This document shows positions 60,809-64,000 of a stretch of DNA of 64,000 nt, piece by piece. Numbering within the stretch: position 1 is the first letter of the stretch; the number at the start of each line of letters is the position of its first letter. The notes below the pieces were generated by a model. The model was not told the DNA's origin and searched no databases. It saw nothing but the letters and a program-made list of their open reading frames with translations. The position numbers and the translations under genes were made by a program. The stretch is taken from assembly GCA_024234675.1 (NCBI GenBank), contig JACKNU010000001.1, positions 62,001-126,000 of the forward strand, in the 5' to 3' direction. This DNA comes from Pseudomonadales bacterium (GTDB lineage Bacteria; Pseudomonadota; Gammaproteobacteria; Pseudomonadales; Halieaceae).

Positions 60809-61900
60809 ATGCGCAGTGCAATGAAGCAACGCTTGCTGGCACTACTTGGTATTACCGCGACCCTGGTCGGCTTGAGCGCCACACTGCGGGCCGCTGACAC
60901 CGTCGAGGACTACATCCGCGAATACCCCAACCAGCAACAGACCCGGATGATGAACGCCTGGCTGGAGGACAACAAGCCGGGCACCTTCTATTTTACCGGG
61001 CTGGTGGATCCGACCGAGACCACCGTGGTGACACCACAGGCAACGGTTGATTATGGTTACAACTGGTTCAGCCTGAGCAACGGCCCGGCCATTATCGACA
61101 CGCCGCGCTATGACAGGTTTTTCTCGGTCTCCATTTTCGATATGAAGCACAATATTCCTGCGGTGATCGTCAATCCCGAGCGACCGATCGCGATTGTGCG
61201 ACCGGGCCAGGCTGTCCCCGAGGGTGACTTCTCGGTGGTTGAACTGGAGACCGACCAGGGTCTCGCTTTCACCCGCATGGTAGTGGTCGACAATATGGAC
61301 GAGGTGCGGGAACTCAGCAAGTCGATCACCATGACGGGTGGCGACGGCGATATGAACCGGGCGGTCGCGACCTTCTCTCCGGAAGTGGAGGAGGCCGCCC
61401 TGGCCGAGATCCAACGTACCGACGTGCGGATGAATCCGGATGAGGCATTCGGGAGAAAATCCGGCGATGTCGATCCCCTGGTGCTGGCGCGTGCGGTCTA
61501 CCTCGGCCAGTTGGGAACACCAACGGATTCGGTGCGTTACAAGGTGATTTTCACCGATGCCAGCGGCGCCCCGCTCAGCGGCCAGGGCAGCTATGTTTTG
61601 ACGGTGCCCGCGAACATCGTGCACGATGACGGCTACTACTCCATCACTGTTTACGGCATTGACAACAAGGGGCTGATTCCCAATCCCGCGGGTCGCTATG
61701 ACCGCACCACCTATTCCTCAACCCCCAATTCCGACGGTACCTACACCGTGTCGCTCAACCCGGCGGGAGAGGGCGTCAACGGCATCCCCACCGGTAAGGA
61801 CTTCTATGCGGTATTGCGTGCCTATGTGCCGGTTGAGGGCGCCGATCTGACAGTGGCGGTCAAGCGCCTGTCGGCTCCGGGTGCGAGTGAGCAGAAGTAG
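60809..61900 (+). CDS. Exported DUF1254/DUF1214 protein
   Basis: Protein of about 363 residues with a signal peptide (LLALLGITATLVGLSATLRA). The N-terminal half (TVDYGYNWFSLSNGPAIIDTPRYDRFFSVSIFDMKHNIPAVI) matches DUF1254, and the C-terminal half (GYYSITVYGIDNKGLIPNPAGRYDRTTYS...DGTYTVSLNP) matches DUF1214. The family is periplasmic and of unknown function. I prefer ATG 60809, with AAGGGAG seven bases upstream, over ATG 60803. It is the last gene before the integron-like region. Confidence 0.85.
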   Translation: MRSAMKQRLLALLGITATLVGLSATLRAADTVEDYIREYPNQQQTRMMNAWLEDNKPGTFYFTGLVDPTETTVVTPQATVDYGYNWFSLSNGPAIIDTPRYDRFFSVSIFDMKHNIPAVIVNPERPIAIVRPGQAVPEGDFSVVELETDQGLAFTRMVVVDNMDEVRELSKSITMTGGDGDMNRAVATFSPEVEEAALAEIQRTDVRMNPDEAFGRKSGDVDPLVLARAVYLGQLGTPTDSVRYKVIFTDASGAPLSGQGSYVLTVPANIVHDDGYYSITVYGIDNKGLIPNPAGRYDRTTYSSTPNSDGTYTVSLNPAGEGVNGIPTGKDFYAVLRAYVPVEGADLTVAVKRLSAPGASEQK

Positions 61901-62114
61901 TCGCCAGTGCTATTGTGCCCATATCGTGGGTTGTGACAGTCCTGATGACGCGTGGGCCAGGAGCTCGGACTCCTTTGGCGCTTGTGCGCAAAAATCGGGT
62001 AGTGAGTGCCGAGAGAGATCGAGCAGTCTCATAGGGGTATTGCGTCGGAAGCCGACCTCTGAACATTTTTTGAACAAATGGGATCTGGTCTGCTTTGTGC
62101 CAGAAGCGGTCGGT
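61901..62114. other. Non-coding junction between chromosome and cassette array
   Basis: No credible gene. Short open frames on both strands have no family resemblance. Around 62090-62110 an imperfect inverted repeat (CTGCTT...AAGCGG) could form a small hairpin. The sequence is less GC-rich than the chromosomal genes to the left. Confidence 0.5.
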
Positions 62115-62195
62115 CAATAACGCCCATATAAAAGGCGGAGTGTCAGCGACGTCCAGCGCAAGGTAGCGGAGCGATTTTTAATGTGCCTGTTATAT
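62115..62195 (-). other. attC-like recombination site (downstream site of the ABM cassette)
   Basis: Read on the minus strand the 81-bp segment starts ATATAAC (62195-62189) and ends GTTATTG (62121-62115), matching the outer R'' and R' positions of integron attC sites. Inside, CATTAAAAATCG near the 5' end pairs imperfectly with CATATAAAAGGCG read from the opposite strand near the 3' end (L'' and L'), and a GCGCTGGACGTC region forms the loop. Core sequences are degenerate. It lies directly downstream of the ISL3 insertion and would be the site belonging to the cassette gene at 63541-63804. Confidence 0.7.
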
Positions 62196-62259
62196 GTTTG
62201 GCACATACTATCGAAGTACCTCTGTAACGTGTACCTGATAGGATTTATACCACTTTTCT

Positions 62260-63535
62260 TTGGTTCATCGCGCATTACCGGGGAAGGCCGCACGGATCTT
62301 TAAGAAGAAGTAATCAGTATCCCGGTATCCGTAGGCCATCCGCTTGATCACTTTTATTTTGTTGTTGATACCCTCCAGCACACTCGTGTGGAGGGGATGT
62401 TCTGCATGTGCCACGATGCCATTCAGGTAGGGCTTCAGCACCTTGGCAAAGTGCTGTAACGGCTTGATCCCGCTCTCCAGGGCCATGCTGTACCAGCGGT
62501 TCCAGCGCCGCATGGCAGCCCTTCTGGTCGGGGCGCGCCAAAGCTCCTTGAGTTGCTGCTTCATCAGGTAGACTGTCATCAGGGGCTGGTTGGCCTGTAG
62601 CAATTCGTCCAGTTTGCTGGACTGCTCGTCCGTCAGGTTGGCCGGGTTCTTCAGCAGCAACCAGCGGCCTCGTTTCACCACCTTCCTGGCCGGCCGGTCC
62701 TGTCGCAACTCGTTGGCCCTGTCGACCCTGACGCGGTCGATGACTTCCCGACCATATTTGGAGATGACATGGTAGAGGTCATAGACCACCTCAGCCTGCG
62801 GGCAGTGCATCTGCACCTCCAGATCGAAGGCGGTATTCATATCCATGGCTACGGCCTCAATCTGCTGGCGGTAGTCACCCAGTTCCTCAAAGAATGGCCG
62901 GATCTCGGTCCGGCTACGGCCAATACCGATCCACAGGACCTCCAGGGTGTCGGCATCGGCGACGACGGTGGCGTAACGGTGCCCCTTGAACAGCGCGAAT
63001 TCATCCATCAGCAGGCGCTTTACCTGGGACCAGTCTGGTGGCTGTACCTCGCGAGCCAGCCTGGCCTTGTCCAGACGCCTGATGGTGTGCCAGTGGAGCT
63101 GTGTCAGCTCGGCAATGTGCTTGATCGGCAGGTTGAGGCGGCAGAGTGCCTCGACGTGACTGACCAGCCGGGTTGTTATCCTGGCATGTTTATCTAACCA
63201 ACTGATATTGCGGGCTTTTACTCCGCAGCATGGACAAACCACCCGAGCGACCGGGACGATCAACGTGGTTTGGTAACCGAGCAGATCCCGATCCCTGATA
63301 CGCCGATGGGTGACGTCATGGACGCTGGAGCAGGATCGCTGGCACTGGCTACAGGCCAGATCATGGCCGGGATGTGGCATCAGTTGCAAAGTCATGTGGT
63401 TGCCCTGAACGTCGAAGCGATCGACCTCAAAGCCTTCCCACAGGAAGCAATCAAGAGGAGAATGGATAACCATAAAGCGGTGTCTTGGTTGTTTTAGTTG
63501 AAGCTTCGCAACTCCAACTTTACTCCAATTCACCG
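62260..63535 (-). mobile_element. ISL3-family insertion sequence (boundaries approximate)
   Basis: The element carries one transposase gene. CTTTTCT occurs on both sides (62253-62259 and 63536-63542); ACTTTTCT against GCTTTTCT is a 7-of-8 match to an 8-bp target duplication, the length ISL3 elements make. That gives an element of about 1,276 bp, a normal size. The inverted repeats at these ends are weak (GGTTCATCG against GGTGAATTG), so the exact boundaries are uncertain. It separates the ABM cassette gene from its attC site. Confidence 0.7.
62265..63533 (-). CDS. ISL3-family transposase
   Basis: Transposase of up to 422 residues. The N-terminal zinc-ribbon has CSQCQRSC and VVCPCCGVKARNI; a helix-turn-helix-like segment (LPIKHIAELTQLHWHTIRRLDKARL) follows, then the DDE core: LLMDEFALFKGHRYATVVAD (first Asp), EAVAMDMNTAF (second Asp) and SVLEGINNKIKVIKRMAYGYRD (Glu). 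The open frame begins with GTG 63533, but ATG 63473 (MVIHSPLDCF) is also plausible. The sequence shows no frameshift or stop, so the transposase may be active. Confidence 0.92.
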   Translation of the reverse strand: MNWSKVGVAKLQLKQPRHRFMVIHSPLDCFLWEGFEVDRFDVQGNHMTLQLMPHPGHDLACSQCQRSCSSVHDVTHRRIRDRDLLGYQTTLIVPVARVVCPCCGVKARNISWLDKHARITTRLVSHVEALCRLNLPIKHIAELTQLHWHTIRRLDKARLAREVQPPDWSQVKRLLMDEFALFKGHRYATVVADADTLEVLWIGIGRSRTEIRPFFEELGDYRQQIEAVAMDMNTAFDLEVQMHCPQAEVVYDLYHVISKYGREVIDRVRVDRANELRQDRPARKVVKRGRWLLLKNPANLTDEQSSKLDELLQANQPLMTVYLMKQQLKELWRAPTRRAAMRRWNRWYSMALESGIKPLQHFAKVLKPYLNGIVAHAEHPLHTSVLEGINNKIKVIKRMAYGYRDTDYFFLKIRAAFPGNAR

Positions 63536-63540
63536 CTTTT

Positions 63541-63804
63541 CTAATTCTGGCTCCCCGCTAATCTGCGAAGAACCTTTTCTTTACCTAGCTTTTGAGCGAC
63601 CTTATGTTCAGAGTTACTGTGCCAAGCTTTGATATGCTCCAGCGAAGGCCAGTAAGAAATAGCGATTTCACTATTCCCTTCAGTGCATGCCGTAAATTCA
63701 GTGCAACCATACTCTCTTATGGCTAAGTCTCTCATACGCTCAGCCATTTTCGAATATTCTGCATCAAGCTTGTTTATTTCTGCTTTAAAGATGACTGCGT
63801 ACAT
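63541..63804 (-). CDS. ABM-domain (antibiotic biosynthesis monooxygenase-like) cassette protein
   Basis: Protein of 87 residues: MYAVIFKAEINKLDAEYSKMAER, YGCTEFTACTEG, EIAISYWPSLEHIKAWHSNSEHKVAQ. This is the ferredoxin-like ABM fold, with YWPSLEHIKAWHSNSEH as its most conserved stretch. It is visibly AT-richer and uses different codons from the chromosomal genes to the left. ABM proteins of this size are frequent integron gene cassettes. An attC site lies just upstream and, beyond an ISL3 insertion, another downstream. Its stop codon overlaps the repeat that flanks the insertion. Substrate unknown; many cassette ABM proteins are uncharacterised. Confidence 0.85.
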   Translation of the reverse strand: MYAVIFKAEINKLDAEYSKMAERMRDLAIREYGCTEFTACTEGNSEIAISYWPSLEHIKAWHSNSEHKVAQKLGKEKVLRRLAGSQN

Positions 63805-63828
63805 TAAGTGTGAGTATTCCTTTATGCC

Positions 63829-63916
63829 ACATAACGCTTACCGCAGCGGCGCGGAAAACGCGCAGCGGTTTGGCCGTCCGGCCCCGCCAGGGGCGTACTG
63901 CCGGCACTTGTTAATT
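63829..63916 (-). other. attC site of the preceding gene cassette
   Basis: On the minus strand the 88-bp segment runs from AATTAAC (63916-63910) to GTTATGT (63835-63829), the R'' and R' core positions. The L arms are CCGGCAG and CTGCGG, complementary except for one extra G, which matches the extrahelical base used by integrases to choose the strand. The middle is a GC-rich imperfect hairpin. The TAA in R'' is the stop codon of the preceding reading frame, as is usual for cassettes. Confidence 0.85.
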
Positions 63917-64000
63917 GCCCCGCTCATCGCGATCCTCGAGAAGGAAATTTCGAAGCTCTCGCTCACTGCGCATAACGTAAAGGATGAGAACCTTTCCCTT
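63911..64000 (-). CDS. Partial hypothetical cassette protein (C-terminal fragment)
   Basis: The minus strand is open from the window edge to TAA at 63913-63911, giving 29 residues that include VLILYVMRSERELRNFLLED. The stop lies inside the attC R'' box, as in many gene cassettes. Too short to assign. A GTTATGC string within it could alternatively be the end of another attC site, in which case only about 20 residues after ATG would be coding. Confidence 0.45.
   Translation of the reverse strand, partial: KGKVLILYVMRSERELRNFLLEDRDERGN

Noticed and set aside
61860..62117. 85-codon minus-strand frame starting with TTG at 62117
   Set aside because: It overlaps the end of the DUF1254 gene, starts with a rare codon inside the attC R' box and matches no family.
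62240..63545. Clear terminal inverted repeats for the ISL3 element
   Set aside because: I could not find a strong inverted repeat at both ends; only the flanking CTTTTCT repeat supports the boundaries, so they are given as approximate.
1..64000. CRISPR array, prophage, tRNA or rRNA genes
   Set aside because: I saw no regular direct repeats with spacers, no phage structural genes, and no recognisable tRNA or rRNA sequence on either strand.

Overview
The window reads as a GC-rich gammaproteobacterial chromosome. Gene content fits a marine, hydrocarbon- or lipid-using aerobe of the Cellvibrionales/Halieaceae type: PepN, the 1,600-residue NAD-glutamate dehydrogenase, YeaC (DUF1315), Rmf, GlcDEF, the Bat/MoxR cluster, a CYP153-like P450 and several acyl-CoA synthetases. 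The taxonomic placement is inference. Genes are densely packed, with many ATGA/GTGA overlaps. I saw no rRNA, tRNA, CRISPR array or prophage.

Layout. (1) 1-4.2 kb, minus strand: partial alpha/beta hydrolase and a three-subunit fumarate reductase/succinate dehydrogenase (frdCAB) with a Wolinella-type single cytochrome b. (2) 4.4-15.0 kb: lipA, a PLP desulfhydrase-like enzyme, an SDR, nadK, a rhomboid protease, a membrane GGDEF-EAL protein, yeaC, a DUF2797 protein and pepN. (3) 15.0-15.2 kb: palindromic repeats between convergent genes. (4) 15.2-23.2 kb, minus strand: a DUF3179 protein, then the MoxR-DUF58-DUF4381-BatA-BatB/C-BatD operon, in which BatB/C is a VWA-TPR fusion with a tract of about 100 Gln/Glu residues. 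(5) 23.5-31.3 kb: gdhB, rmf, a Prx5-type peroxiredoxin and an acyl-CoA synthetase. (6) 31.4-35.6 kb: yjbQ-glcDEF. (7) 35.6-41.6 kb: an MBL-fold protein, a tandem DsbA-like protein, and a minus-strand pair of a MoxR/RavA-like AAA+ ATPase and a rare-looking fusion of a protein-isoaspartate methyltransferase-like domain to a GspE/PilB secretion ATPase. (8) 41.6-51.7 kb: CYP153-like P450, DUF3604 protein, enoyl-CoA hydratase, CoA-binding protein, aldehyde dehydrogenase, PQQ-cytochrome c alcohol dehydrogenase and a propionyl-CoA synthetase. Together these look like oxidation of an aliphatic substrate through alcohol and aldehyde to acyl-CoA. (9) 52.2-52.4 kb: a 269-bp MITE-like element with near-perfect 33-bp terminal inverted repeats. 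(10) 52.5-61.9 kb: a CMD-family protein, a tightly overlapping AGPS-like/GlpD-like/FGGY-kinase operon, a second aldehyde dehydrogenase, a GST, a SnoaL-like protein and a DUF1254/DUF1214 protein.

(11) 62.1-64.0 kb is the most distinctive part. It looks like the tail of a mobile-integron or chromosomal-integron cassette array read on the minus strand: a partial cassette gene, an attC site, an AT-richer ABM-domain cassette gene, then an ISL3-family transposase that appears to have inserted at the stop codon of that gene, then the displaced second attC. The integrase would lie beyond position 64,000. The two strongest candidates for something undescribed are this interrupted cassette array and the methyltransferase-secretion ATPase fusion at 39.3-41.6 kb.
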